Source: Arthrobacter cryoconiti
Lineage (GTDB): Bacteria > Actinomycetota > Actinomycetes > Actinomycetales > Micrococcaceae
Assembly: GCF_020905375.1 (NCBI RefSeq)
Contig: NZ_JAJJBU010000017.1
Location: 1-64,000 of the forward strand
Length of the DNA stretch: 64,000 nt
Reading direction: 5' to 3'
A program made the translations under genes and the position numbers. Positions 28,701-36,711 of this stretch are shown one piece after another (the first letter of the stretch is position 1; each line of letters begins with the position of its first letter). The notes below the pieces were generated by a model. That model saw only the letters and a list, made by a program, of their open reading frames with translations, searched no databases and was not told the DNA's origin.

Positions 28701-28975
28701 ATGTCCACAAAGCTGGCCTTTGCGTCCCTTTCGGGTCGCTCGCTGTTGGTGTGGCCTGACAGCTGCTGCTAGGGCCTCGCCAGCGATTTTGGGAACGTTT
28801 TTCACGTTTTCCCGTAACGCTTGTTTTGCTGTACTCGATACTACATGTTGTGATCGGACATGGAGGCAACCCCAACATGATGTATTACAAGTATGTCATT
28901 TTATGCACCAGTAGTCCACAGTTTTTTTCTCCGGAAAAGCGCGAGAATCCAATGTTTAAGCTCACGATGTCCACA
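28701..28975. promoter_or_regulatory. Near-consensus DnaA boxes around the nrd promoter
   Basis: ATGTCCACA at 28701-28709 and 28967-28975 and TAGTCCACA at 28912-28920 each differ by one base from TTGTCCACA, the box reported for high-GC actinobacteria. Three in 275 bp flank the NrdR sites. The interval 28672-29088 has no other gene that I can support. DnaA control is inferred. Confidence 0.35.
28838..28885 (-). promoter_or_regulatory. Two NrdR-type boxes upstream of nrdHIEF
   Basis: ACTACATGTTGT (28840-28851, followed by G) and CCAACATGATGT (28872-28883) fit the NrdR consensus ACWAYATRTWGT at nearly all and at about 10 of 12 positions respectively. They are 32 bp apart, three helical turns, the arrangement typical of NrdR pairs. 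On the minus strand a TAGTAT sequence inside the first box could be a -10 element. Confidence 0.6.
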
Positions 28976-29088
28976 GCCTGTGGAGTACTTTCCCACTTAA
29001 TTTCAACGGCGTGTCTTGCGTTTGCGGCGTGTCGGCTCTGGTGGCGTTCTTGGCTATGCCAGCGTGCTCATTCATGGATAATAGCGCC

Positions 29089-29685
29089 ATGAATGAAACT
29101 GATCAGGGTTCGCTTGTAATCCGTGCTCGAGGCATCCAACGGGTGTGGGACCCCAGGGTGTGGGGAACCTTCATTGGGGCAGCCGGGGCAACAGTGTTTG
29201 TCACGGCCTACCGTGGCGCCTTGCCGGCTCTCTGGCCCGTGGTGTCCATTATTGTCTGGGCCGTGACGTTGCTGGCCTACCTGATCGCAGTGTTTGTTAT
29301 ACCGAGAACTTTCCCGAAGACTTCTCGCGTCAGCGCAAGAAGCGGTTTCATCTACCTAGGTAGCGTTGTGGCAATGCTCCTAGTGATCCGGCTAGGCACC
29401 TCGCTGCTGGAGAACACGGGCCATGCCGAACTACGGTCAGCCTTGATAGTGGCCGCCGTCGGACTGCACTTCTTGCCCTTCGCAGCCGCCTTCCACACTC
29501 CCATGTTCACGTCCCTGGGAGTCAGCATGGCAGTTCTGGGTGCAATAGGACTGTTGTTGGGCTGGTTCTGGGATCCCCGAGCCGCTGCAGCTCTAGCAGT
29601 GATCAGTGGAGTTGTGATGCTGGGCATCATCGCCGCCGACGCCGTCCGAACGTTTCAAAAGCCTCTGCCCCATCCGATCGGGTGA
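29089..29685 (+). CDS. Six-helix membrane protein, unknown function
   Basis: 198 residues from the ATG at 29089; the frame is open to 29011 but that extension reads as low-quality coding sequence, and neither start has a good ribosome binding site. Six hydrophobic segments alternate with short loops (for example VVSIIVWAVTLLAYLIAVFV and LGVSMAVLGAIGLLLGWFW). No motif I recognise. Divergent from nrdH and convergent with the MDMPI gene. Confidence 0.65.
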   Translation: MNETDQGSLVIRARGIQRVWDPRVWGTFIGAAGATVFVTAYRGALPALWPVVSIIVWAVTLLAYLIAVFVIPRTFPKTSRVSARSGFIYLGSVVAMLLVIRLGTSLLENTGHAELRSALIVAAVGLHFLPFAAAFHTPMFTSLGVSMAVLGAIGLLLGWFWDPRAAAALAVISGVVMLGIIAADAVRTFQKPLPHPIG

Positions 29686-29748
29686 CGGTAGGTCATTCTC
29701 AGCGGAAAGGCCGTGCCGGGAGAGTTACGTTGCTTCTGGCCGGGACGA

Positions 29749-30399
29749 CTACGCTGGGGAGCTTTCCAACCGTGAGCGAAGAGCCTCCACCCCGTGGCCT
29801 TGCAGATCCTCAAGGTACTGCCAGCGTCCGGCCATCACCATGACTAGAGCGATTGTTGGCCCAGTCACTCGTGGACCCGTCCCGGCGCTAAAAGGACCAT
29901 CGTCTGCACTTAGGTGCAGCCCTTTGACACGGGTACGGCTGGCAACCGCAAAGTTTCGATTCGCGTAGAATTCCGCGACCGCCGTCGATGCCTCAATGCT
30001 CGGAGTATGGGGTAACCCCAGCACGCGGCGTATGTCCTGAGCATGAACTAGCACTTCACCCAGATAGGCCGAGGTATGAGAGGAAGGAGCAATGTTGCTG
30101 TTAATGACAGCCCTGAACCTCTCCAGAGTGGCGGCCGAGGTATTGCCGCGGTGTTCTTGGAGGCGCCGCTGGTTATGCACGTCGGGTTGAAAACGAGCCA
30201 TAACCATACTGCGGAGCCATGGCCATTGAGTCAGGCTCGCTGCAGCGGTCAGATGCGCAACGACGTCTTCCACGTCCCACCGTCCGCAGAGACTCTGGTG
30301 GTGCCACTGCTCCGGTGTGAGCGCCGCCAGCTCCCGCGCAAGTGCAGCGCGTTCAGTATGCACTAGCTGCCAGAGGTAGCCATCAGAAGATTTGACCAT
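29749..30399 (-). CDS. Maleylpyruvate isomerase-type, mycothiol-dependent family protein (DinB-like fold)
   Basis: 216 residues. The N-terminal four-helix part carries SLCGRWDVEDVVAHLTAA (W-x-V-x-D-V-x-x-H, first metal-site His) and GEVLVHAQDIRRVLG (E...H...D, the second and third positions). This is the MDMPI/DinB_2 pattern shared by enzymes that use mycothiol or other thiols as cofactor. Substrate unknown; the organism clearly makes mycothiol judging by mrx1 and mscR. Stand-alone gene. Confidence 0.8.
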   Translation of the reverse strand: MVKSSDGYLWQLVHTERAALARELAALTPEQWHHQSLCGRWDVEDVVAHLTAAASLTQWPWLRSMVMARFQPDVHNQRRLQEHRGNTSAATLERFRAVINSNIAPSSHTSAYLGEVLVHAQDIRRVLGLPHTPSIEASTAVAEFYANRNFAVASRTRVKGLHLSADDGPFSAGTGPRVTGPTIALVMVMAGRWQYLEDLQGHGVEALRSRLESSPA

Positions 30400-30714
30400 A
30401 GCGAACGTTTCCTTGCTTCGGACTCCGTATTAGGTTATTACTTTCACTTTCGCTTGCGTGGATCCAATTCTATGCTGCCATTTTGACCTCTTACGGGACA
30501 CTTTTGCATGCTATATGTGGGAGGCGTAGAGGTTTCGAATTCTAAGCAGGGCTCCTTGCTAGGGTTGGAACACTGAGAGAGTCGGGCCGGTCTGGTCCAC
30601 GTACCCACTCACTTCCCGCCTATTTGGCGGCTTTTTCGCTCGTTTTCAACACCACGATTGTAAAGGTTTCTACTTCCCCGTGAACTCTTTGCCGCCCAAT
30701 GGGTAATACATAGT
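30400..30714. other. 315-bp gene-free spacer with orphan terminator
   Basis: Between the MDMPI gene (minus) and the sigma-factor gene (plus). It holds a plus-strand terminator at 30616-30636 with no plus-strand gene before it, and a region about 30518-30608 where GTGGG and CCCAC could close a larger fold. No protein frame looks real. It may encode a small RNA, or only promoter DNA. Confidence 0.4.
30616..30636 (+). terminator. Rho-independent terminator without an upstream gene
   Basis: CCGCC-TATTT-GGCGG stem followed by C and five T residues. It lies 78 bp before the start of the sigma-factor gene and would end a plus-strand transcript starting in the spacer. Confidence 0.6.
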
Positions 30715-31302
30715 GTGACTACAGACGCCGACATCATTCGCAGATCCAGTGAAAGCCCTCAAGCCTTCACCGAGCTCTACGACAAATACGCACGAATGAT
30801 CCACCGGTACGCTGCCCGCCGCGCCGGTGAATCGGCAGCCGAGGACGTCATGGCCGAAACCTTCCTCGTCGCCTTTGAGCGGCGGGACTCCTTCGACCAG
30901 ACCTGGAACGACGCTAGACCCTGGCTCTTCGGCATCGCAACGAACCTGCTGCGCAAACACCACCGGGCCGAGGCAAAAATCCTCAAAGTTCTCGCCAAAT
31001 CCTCTGGCCGTGATTCCTATGCGGACAGCACAGACAGGATTGCCGAACAACTCGATGCTGCGGCAGCCACCTCAGTCTTGGCTGGTGCGCTGCGCGGACT
31101 CTCTGCGGCTGATAGGGAATGCATCCTTCTCTACGCCTGGGCGGAGCTGAGCTACGAGGGCATCGCCCTGGCAACCAAGGTGCCAGTCGGCACTGTGAGG
31201 TCACGACTCAACCGGGCCCGCCGCGTCCTCAAGGATGCGGCCGGACCTTTCCGAAACGAGAACGAGGAGGCAGAGCATGGACGAGCTGAAATTGCTACGT
31301 GA
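30715..31302 (+). CDS. ECF-type RNA polymerase sigma factor
   Basis: 195 residues. Region 2: FTELYDKYARMIHRYAARRAG, then AAEDVMAETFLVAFERR and NDARPWLFGIATNLLRKHHR. Region 4: LSAADRECILLYAWAELSYEGIALATKVPVGTVRSRLNRARRVL with its HTH. GTG start; TAATAC at 30704-30709 is only 5 bp from it, so the message may be leaderless. It overlaps the next gene by 26 bp. Such pairs usually form a sigma factor plus membrane-bound regulator; the signal is unknown. Confidence 0.92.
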   Translation: MTTDADIIRRSSESPQAFTELYDKYARMIHRYAARRAGESAAEDVMAETFLVAFERRDSFDQTWNDARPWLFGIATNLLRKHHRAEAKILKVLAKSSGRDSYADSTDRIAEQLDAAAATSVLAGALRGLSAADRECILLYAWAELSYEGIALATKVPVGTVRSRLNRARRVLKDAAGPFRNENEEAEHGRAEIAT

Positions 31303-32311
31303 GATGAACAGTGACATTCCAATCGTCAAGGATTCAGTGATCGACGTCGGTCGTGATCAGCTGATGTCTCGCATGACCACCGCGGGCGTCAAGAAGAGCA
31401 AACGACGTTACCGGAAGACCTTGCGCATTACCGTCATGACGGCGGCAACGTTGGGACTTGTCACCACTCTGGTGGCTGGCAACGTGATTGGTTTGGCAGG
31501 CTGGCGGGGAGCCGCTAGCGCCGAGGCCGCCGAAGTCCTGAACAACGCTGCGGCCCTGACTATCCAGACGGTGGATCCCGTCGTGGGGCCGGGCCAGTAC
31601 CTGAAGATTGATAGCACCAACCTGTGGCTGAGCGCCTACGGTGTACAGGACCCATCGGAAAGCGTTGGTTCGAACACCACGGTCCAGTGGCTCGACACCG
31701 AGAAGATGTCCATGTATGTGCCGGCGAACCACGACGACGAATGGGTTTGGGACCGCTCGGGGCGGATACCTACGACATTTTTCAGCGAACAGGCCAAAGA
31801 AATAGCCCTTCAACAGGCTCAGCAAATAGGTAACACCTCCGAGCATCTCAAGGCAGCCAAAGGTGCGTTCTACGACTCAACAAGCACCTTTCCCAGTAAA
31901 AAAGAACTGGCTGGATATTCTAGGGATCCAAGCATGCTGCTCAATGGGATCTACCTGAAAACTCTCGGGGCTGGCCAATCCGTGGACGGCGAGGCCCTGG
32001 TCTACATCGCCGACATGCTGCGCACAGGTTTGATTCCTGCCGATTTGCGGGCGGCACTTTACAAGGCGGCAGCACTGATCCCAGGGGTCGTGGTGACCGA
32101 AAATCAGGCTACGCTGGACGGCCAAAATGGGGTGGCAATCGGCCGGGTTGAAGGCGTATCAAACGTTCGCCAAGACATCATCATCGACCCGTCCAACGGC
32201 CAGTTGATCGGCGAACGGCAGCTCACTATGGAGGCAATGGGCTCCGTCCCGGCTGGCGCAACTATCAGCTGGACCACCATCCGAACCACAGTTGTTGACT
32301 CGGCGCCCTAA
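31277..32311 (+). CDS. CU044_5270-type single-pass membrane protein, sigma-factor partner
   Basis: 344 residues from the ATG at 31277, which follows GAGGAGGC; this overlaps the sigma gene. The N-terminal cytoplasmic part (about 1-50) is basic, followed by one membrane segment (VMTAATLGLVTTLVAGNVIGL) and a large extracellular domain rich in beta-type sequence (VDPVVGPGQYLKIDSTNLW). That layout is typical of the CU044_5270 family next to ECF factors. It is probably the sensor or anti-sigma partner, by position; no classical anti-sigma zinc motif is seen. Confidence 0.78.
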   Translation: MDELKLLREMNSDIPIVKDSVIDVGRDQLMSRMTTAGVKKSKRRYRKTLRITVMTAATLGLVTTLVAGNVIGLAGWRGAASAEAAEVLNNAAALTIQTVDPVVGPGQYLKIDSTNLWLSAYGVQDPSESVGSNTTVQWLDTEKMSMYVPANHDDEWVWDRSGRIPTTFFSEQAKEIALQQAQQIGNTSEHLKAAKGAFYDSTSTFPSKKELAGYSRDPSMLLNGIYLKTLGAGQSVDGEALVYIADMLRTGLIPADLRAALYKAAALIPGVVVTENQATLDGQNGVAIGRVEGVSNVRQDIIIDPSNGQLIGERQLTMEAMGSVPAGATISWTTIRTTVVDSAP

Positions 32312-32344
32312 TCAGCGTCAGGAACCACAGTCCACAAAAAGACT

Positions 32345-32387
32345 TGCCTGTGCGAGTGGTTCACGAACGGGACCACTCGCACAGGCA
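32345..32387 (+). terminator. Hairpin after the sigma-factor operon
   Basis: 16-bp perfect arms TGCCTGTGCGAGTGGT (32345-32360) and its complement (32372-32387) with an 11-nt loop, 33 bp after the stop of the sigma partner. No T-run. Confidence 0.7.
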
Positions 32388-32401
32388 GACTCACGTCTAG
32401 C

Positions 32402-32480
32402 CTGCCCTACTTCTAGCCTGTCTTACCTCTGACTGTCCTTACCTCTAACTGTCCTCACCTCTAACTGTCCTAACCTCTAA
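32402..32480. repeat. 16-bp imperfect tandem repeat, about five units
   Basis: Units of CTGTCCTNACCTCTAA: 32402-32417 (degenerate), 32418-32432, 32433-32448, 32449-32464, 32465-32480. The last three differ at a single position. The array fills the space between the hairpin and the stop codon of the convergent LysR gene and overlaps that stop. Confidence 0.8.
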
Positions 32481-33394
32481 CAAGGAAGGGCTTGCGAGGT
32501 GATGCTGGCGGTTACGACTCGCAGTTGGGCTAGAACATTTTTCACGTTTGCGCGCTCTAGGGTTTCCGGACGGATGAGGCAGTCCACGTGCCGGCCTGGT
32601 TCAAGGCCGGTGATCCGTTTGAGAACCAGATTGGGGTGCAGACGCATGTCAGTGGTGTAGCGGGGCATCAGTGCGACGCAGTCGCTGGCAGCAACCACAG
32701 TCGCAGCTACGAAAAACTCGTTGATCCGATGTGCAATGCGTGCTTCGACACCTCCGATGCCGGCAATTTGTTCAAGAGCGTTCTGCAAAGGGAATCCCTC
32801 ATGAACGGCCACCCAGGTTTCTCCGCGAAGGTCTGCAGGGGTGACGGAATCCTGTGCTGCCAATCGGTGGTCCTTACGAACTGCGAGGTCCAGAGGTTCA
32901 AACATGAGTGGTTCGACGCGCACCGATTCTGGCCACGGAGGACTGCCCGTTAGCCGGTGGGCTATGACCAGGTCATGGTCCTGGGTGAGAGCGGGAAAGC
33001 GTTCTTGGGCCACGTCGAAGTCGCTAAGAGCGACGACGGGGTTGCCATGGTCCATCATGTTGGCTAAAAGCGGGCTAAAAAATGCCAAGGCGGCGCTGTG
33101 GAAAGCAGCAACTGTCACAATTCCCTGAGGATCTCGGCGGAACTGCGCGAGAGCTTCCTCCGCCCGTTCAAGCGCTACCTCAACATCCACAACTGCCAAA
33201 GCCAACGCACGCCCGGCATCCGTTAGCGCGGTTCTTCGTCCGTCTTTGAATGTTAGTGGAGTCGCTGCACGGCGTTGCAGCGCACTGAGTTGCTGGGAAA
33301 CTGATGACGGGGTGACATGCATCGCTGCAGCCACTGCAGCGATACTGCCCCTGTCACCTAGTTCTCTCAAAGCGCGAAGCTGGCCCAGTTCCAT
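32477..33394 (-). CDS. LysR-family regulator of the adjacent DMT transporter
   Basis: 305 residues. N-terminal winged HTH: LRALRELGDRGSIAAVAAAMHVTPSSVSQQLSAL, the LysR signature. The remainder is a substrate-binding type effector domain (ADLRGETWVAVHEGFPLQN). Divergently transcribed from the EamA transporter, with a 67-bp spacer that contains a palindrome over its own start codon. Most likely it controls that transporter and itself. Effector unknown. Confidence 0.88.
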   Translation of the reverse strand: MELGQLRALRELGDRGSIAAVAAAMHVTPSSVSQQLSALQRRAATPLTFKDGRRTALTDAGRALALAVVDVEVALERAEEALAQFRRDPQGIVTVAAFHSAALAFFSPLLANMMDHGNPVVALSDFDVAQERFPALTQDHDLVIAHRLTGSPPWPESVRVEPLMFEPLDLAVRKDHRLAAQDSVTPADLRGETWVAVHEGFPLQNALEQIAGIGGVEARIAHRINEFFVAATVVAASDCVALMPRYTTDMRLHPNLVLKRITGLEPGRHVDCLIRPETLERANVKNVLAQLRVVTASITSQALPC

Positions 33395-33408
33395 TAGTTC
33401 AAACTAAT
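33393..33408. promoter_or_regulatory. Palindromic operator over the LysR start codon
   Basis: ATTAGTTCAAACTAAT: 7-bp perfect arms around CA. It covers the first two bases after the LysR ATG (33392-33394 region) and lies 54 bp before the transporter ATG. Placement suits autorepression and activation of the divergent gene. Confidence 0.55.
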
Positions 33409-33461
33409 CCATTTCTAACAATATTGCACCCTAGTGCTAATGCTCATAGGCGGGGAATGAT

Positions 33462-34415
33462 ATGCCTATGGGTATATTTCTCTCACGGTTTCGTGTTGAT
33501 CTTCTTCTTTTGCTAGTCGCCGCGTCTTGGGGATCGACCTACCTAATAGCGAAGGACCTGGTTGCTCCGGGCAAGGTGCTGGCTTTACTTTCAGTGCGGA
33601 TGCTCCTTGCCGCTGGGGTCATGGCAGCCGTCGTGGGCCTACGGCGCAAGTCCCTGACGCGTGCGGAACTCATTGCGGGCATACCCATAGGGGTACTGTT
33701 GGCGGCTGTTTTTGGATTCGAAACCTTCGGAATCTTACATACCTCCGCCACCAATGCTGGACTGATCATTAGCCTCACCATCGTATTCACTCCGATCCTT
33801 GAATCCATGCTGTCGAGGAGGGCGCTACCTGCCAAATTCTTCGTAGCCGCTGTGATTGCGGTGCTGGGCGTGATCCTACTTGCCGGAAACGGGACCTTCG
33901 ATTCCCCTAGTGCCGGAGATCTACTGGTGCTGGCGGCTGCCGGTTTGAGGGCGGCCCACGTTGTCTCCATGCATAAACTCACCGGGGGTAAGTCAATGGA
34001 CTCCTTACACCTGACGACTGTGCAGTTGAGCACCTGTGCGATTCTCTTTACAGCCGGTACATTTCTCTACGGAGAATCAGTACCTCATTACATCTCCGAT
34101 CTGAGTCTCGGGCAAGGAATCATGTTCCTCTACTTGGTCCTGGTCTGCACAGTCTTCGCGTTCTTCGTTCAGATCTGGGCGGTAAGGCGGACTTCTCCAT
34201 CCCGCGTAAGTCTTCTTCTCGGTACGGAACCTGTGTGGGCCGCCGTCATCGGAGTGAGCATCGCCCGCGACCAACTGGGCATCCTCGGGTATTGCGGCAT
34301 TGCACTCATTCTCATTGGAACTAGCTGGGGCCGTTCCGTAGAGCAGCGCCACCGCCAGGGAGCGAGGCAGCGCGGCTCGGAACAATTCCAGATATCGACA
34401 GACGACTACGTGTAA
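33462..34415 (+). CDS. EamA/DMT-superfamily transporter
   Basis: 317 residues with ten hydrophobic segments in two EamA repeats. First repeat starts LLLLLVAASWGSTYLIAKDL; second begins DLLVLAAAGLRAAHVVSMHKL and ends VWAAVIGVSIARDQLGILGYCGIALILIG. Members export amino acids, nucleosides or drugs. Substrate unknown. Regulated by the divergent LysR gene by inference. No clear ribosome binding site at the first ATG (33462); the next ATG is two codons on. Confidence 0.87.
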   Translation: MPMGIFLSRFRVDLLLLLVAASWGSTYLIAKDLVAPGKVLALLSVRMLLAAGVMAAVVGLRRKSLTRAELIAGIPIGVLLAAVFGFETFGILHTSATNAGLIISLTIVFTPILESMLSRRALPAKFFVAAVIAVLGVILLAGNGTFDSPSAGDLLVLAAAGLRAAHVVSMHKLTGGKSMDSLHLTTVQLSTCAILFTAGTFLYGESVPHYISDLSLGQGIMFLYLVLVCTVFAFFVQIWAVRRTSPSRVSLLLGTEPVWAAVIGVSIARDQLGILGYCGIALILIGTSWGRSVEQRHRQGARQRGSEQFQISTDDYV

Positions 34416-34430
34416 AGCTCACATGGGGTG

Positions 34431-34898
34431 TTAGCCGCCCACCGTTGCGAAGCTAGCCGAACAATCGAAATAGTTGGGAATGTTCAACTTTTCGGACAAC
34501 GGTGCTACATTGCCCAGCACGATTTCTACTCCAAGTCTGACTTCACTATTGGATAAGATTTGCGGGTTGTCGTTCGGACTAGCAACTGCGGGCGCGTCAT
34601 CGTCGCGAGCGATTAATTCTAGGATGATCTTCGAGCCTTCCACTTGGAATAGTGGCACACGACCGGCGAGCCATTCGTGGGCCATGCTAAATTCTGACGG
34701 CTGGATTCCGAAGGCAAGGTGATGGATACGTTGACGATTTTCGTTCTTGACATACCTTCCCTTCGAAACTGGGTTTACAGGATGCCTAGGGGTCAGAGAC
34801 GAAAATATTGTTAACTTAGACCAGCCTGGTTCTTGTTTTCCGGTGCCGGAGCCATCTCCTAGCAGAACTGCTGACCACGTTCCTTGCGGTGACGACAT
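34431..34898 (-). CDS. Hypothetical protein, uncertain
   Basis: 155-residue frame. I recognise no domain. The segment RIHHLAFGI with nearby acidic loop sequences is faintly reminiscent of VOC/glyoxalase strands, but the rest does not follow that fold. No good ribosome binding site at the ATG. It may be a decayed or wrongly delimited gene: another frame offers a short ATG peptide at about 34753. Convergent with the transporter gene. Confidence 0.35.
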   Translation of the reverse strand: MSSPQGTWSAVLLGDGSGTGKQEPGWSKLTIFSSLTPRHPVNPVSKGRYVKNENRQRIHHLAFGIQPSEFSMAHEWLAGRVPLFQVEGSKIILELIARDDDAPAVASPNDNPQILSNSEVRLGVEIVLGNVAPLSEKLNIPNYFDCSASFATVGG

Positions 34899-35002
34899 CT
34901 TAACGACTTCACCGGTCCAGGTAACTTTTTTCGTGGGGTGTATTCAGCCGCAAAGATTCGCTACAATCCGGAGCTGATGAAATTGCCAGATCCGTTCGTT
35001 AG

Positions 35003-35686
35003 CTACTCACGTTTTTCTTCCCGAACAGGTCTAAGGCCTGCCGGCGTGACGTCGCCGACAGCAGCCGGAAATCGGCAGGTAAATTCACCTTTGTACCCGA
35101 AGAGGAAACCAAAGTGTGGGTTCCGTACCTGCATCTGAATTTTGTACACGCCGCGATCCTCGTCGTAGCTTTCGTACAGGTCAGCCGTACCCGTTAAGAC
35201 CTCAGGAAAGTTGAATGCCACGGGTCCCTCATAGAACCGCTGCCCGCTCGTTTGCAGGTGGAGAGAACCATCAGGAAGGACTTCCAGACGAAGATCCGTG
35301 GCAAGATGCTGATGAGTACCCAGGTAATCGACAATGGCACCTCGCTTCTCGTTACGAACCATTGTCGCGTCAAAACGGCGTTTCTTGCCGCCGGGCATTT
35401 CCAGAGTCCGGATAAAGGTGACAGTATCGCGGCCAAAACCGTCAATGTAGGGATAATTCTCGATCGTGAATGGGATGTTTGTTCCATGGTCTGGAAATAG
35501 AATATTGCGGAAGGCCCCTAACCGCAGAAACGGCACTGTCCACCACGAACCTCGTCGGACTTCGAAAAAGACACCTGTCCCCACACAGGCATAGCCTGCT
35601 TTCACGTCGACGCCAAAGCGTTTCTGCATCATGGGATGCAGCCGATGAAAGTCTTCTCCCAATTCAATTTCAAAGATTGAGGCCAT
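35003..35686 (-). CDS. DUF4166-domain protein
   Basis: 227 residues covering one DUF4166 domain: LHPMMQKRFGVDV near the start, FRNILFPDHGTNIPFTIENYPY, the GRDTVTFIRTLEMPGGKKRRFDA centre, and MQVRNPHFGFLFGYKGEF near the end. Function of the domain is not known; it is often paired with SDR or SRPBCC-type genes. Here an SRPBCC gene ends 2 bp upstream of its start, so the two are surely co-transcribed. ATG start lacks a spacer of its own. Confidence 0.8.
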   Translation of the reverse strand: MASIFEIELGEDFHRLHPMMQKRFGVDVKAGYACVGTGVFFEVRRGSWWTVPFLRLGAFRNILFPDHGTNIPFTIENYPYIDGFGRDTVTFIRTLEMPGGKKRRFDATMVRNEKRGAIVDYLGTHQHLATDLRLEVLPDGSLHLQTSGQRFYEGPVAFNFPEVLTGTADLYESYDEDRGVYKIQMQVRNPHFGFLFGYKGEFTCRFPAAVGDVTPAGLRPVREEKRE

Positions 35687-35688
35687 AC

Positions 35689-36492
35689 CTATTCCTTCGA
35701 CTTCGGTTGCTTGTTGTCAAAAACCACATGATGGGGCATCCGGAGGCCCGAAAGTGTCGAGGGAGCACGTGCTGATCTTTCATCCGGCGCTTGACGCAGG
35801 CATCTTCTGGCCCGTGGGACCGACCAATGGGGCTTCAGAAAGCAAGAAATCGCGGCTGATGCAACACCTAATGCTGCGATCCCCGGACTGAGCTTCGTCA
35901 GGGCCAAGCGAAAGAGCCCAATTGCTGCCAATACGCCCCCTAGCCGGCCACCCACGTCCAAGAACCAGCGATTCCTTGAGTACCGGGGGTCTAGATCCGA
36001 TTCGGCCCACAGCCTCAAGCGGTCAAAGCTTAATGCGGTGGCCCATCCCACTAACGGACGAATAACTTTGCCATCCAAGAGTTTTCCCACCAGCCCCATG
36101 CCAGGCTCGTAGTTATATCCAGTAATGAACCGGATTCCACCGTCCGTCGGGATGTAGCGCCAATATCCCGACCCTGGGCCAATAGGTGAGAGGGCATCTG
36201 CCGTATCGAACTTGAGTACTGAAGTTGCCTGCCCATCCCTGCGGTACCGGTTTCCTAGCGACGTGCCCGTCCCCTTGATCGTGCGCAGTGGAAAGCGAAA
36301 CTCGTAGTAAAAGCGGACCTGGCGCCGCTGGTCTTCGTCGATCGGAACAATACGCGAGAATCGAAGGTCCCAGCGAGGGTGCGACTGCGGATCCTGGCTC
36401 AACTCCCACACGCGCTCCATGGATGCATTGATATGTATTTCGATGTAGAGCGGCTTACGAGCCGACGCGCTTGCCCCCAATTTATCCCCCAT
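35689..36492 (-). CDS. SRPBCC-fold protein with C-terminal hydrophobic tail
   Basis: 267 residues. The N-terminal 170 residues look like an SRPBCC/polyketide-cyclase-type domain: IEIHINASMERVWELSQDPQSHPRWD at the start and a terminal helix KVIRPLVGWATALSFDRLRLW. A hydrophobic stretch follows at about 193-225 (VLAAIGLFRLALTKL...ALGVASAAISCF), then a basic tail. So it is a lipid-pocket domain tethered to the membrane. ATG start with AAGGTG. First gene of a two-gene unit with DUF4166. Ligand unknown. Confidence 0.75.
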   Translation of the reverse strand: MGDKLGASASARKPLYIEIHINASMERVWELSQDPQSHPRWDLRFSRIVPIDEDQRRQVRFYYEFRFPLRTIKGTGTSLGNRYRRDGQATSVLKFDTADALSPIGPGSGYWRYIPTDGGIRFITGYNYEPGMGLVGKLLDGKVIRPLVGWATALSFDRLRLWAESDLDPRYSRNRWFLDVGGRLGGVLAAIGLFRLALTKLSPGIAALGVASAAISCFLKPHWSVPRARRCLRQAPDERSARAPSTLSGLRMPHHVVFDNKQPKSKE

Positions 36493-36711
36493 CGAATCAC
36501 CTTAGACTCAGAATATACATTGTCGGATGCCGGAAGTCTGCGGTACTTCCACATTCAGCCGCACGTTCAGGCCCTGCCAGCAACCGTGTAGGTGCACAAT
36601 GAATGCTGCTATCCCATTACATCCGGACGTGGCGTCGGCAAACCGGCATCTTACACATAGCAATCATCGACTCTTTTCCAGACCACTATGAAATTCTGAC
36701 AGACTCATCTG

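Noticed and set aside
30560-30610. TPP riboswitch, because CTGAGA occurs at about 30573
   Set aside because: The other conserved THI-box parts are absent and the downstream gene is a sigma factor.
34431-34898. Firm assignment of this frame to the VOC/glyoxalase family
   Set aside because: Only one short segment resembles a VOC strand; the metal ligands and repeat are not seen.
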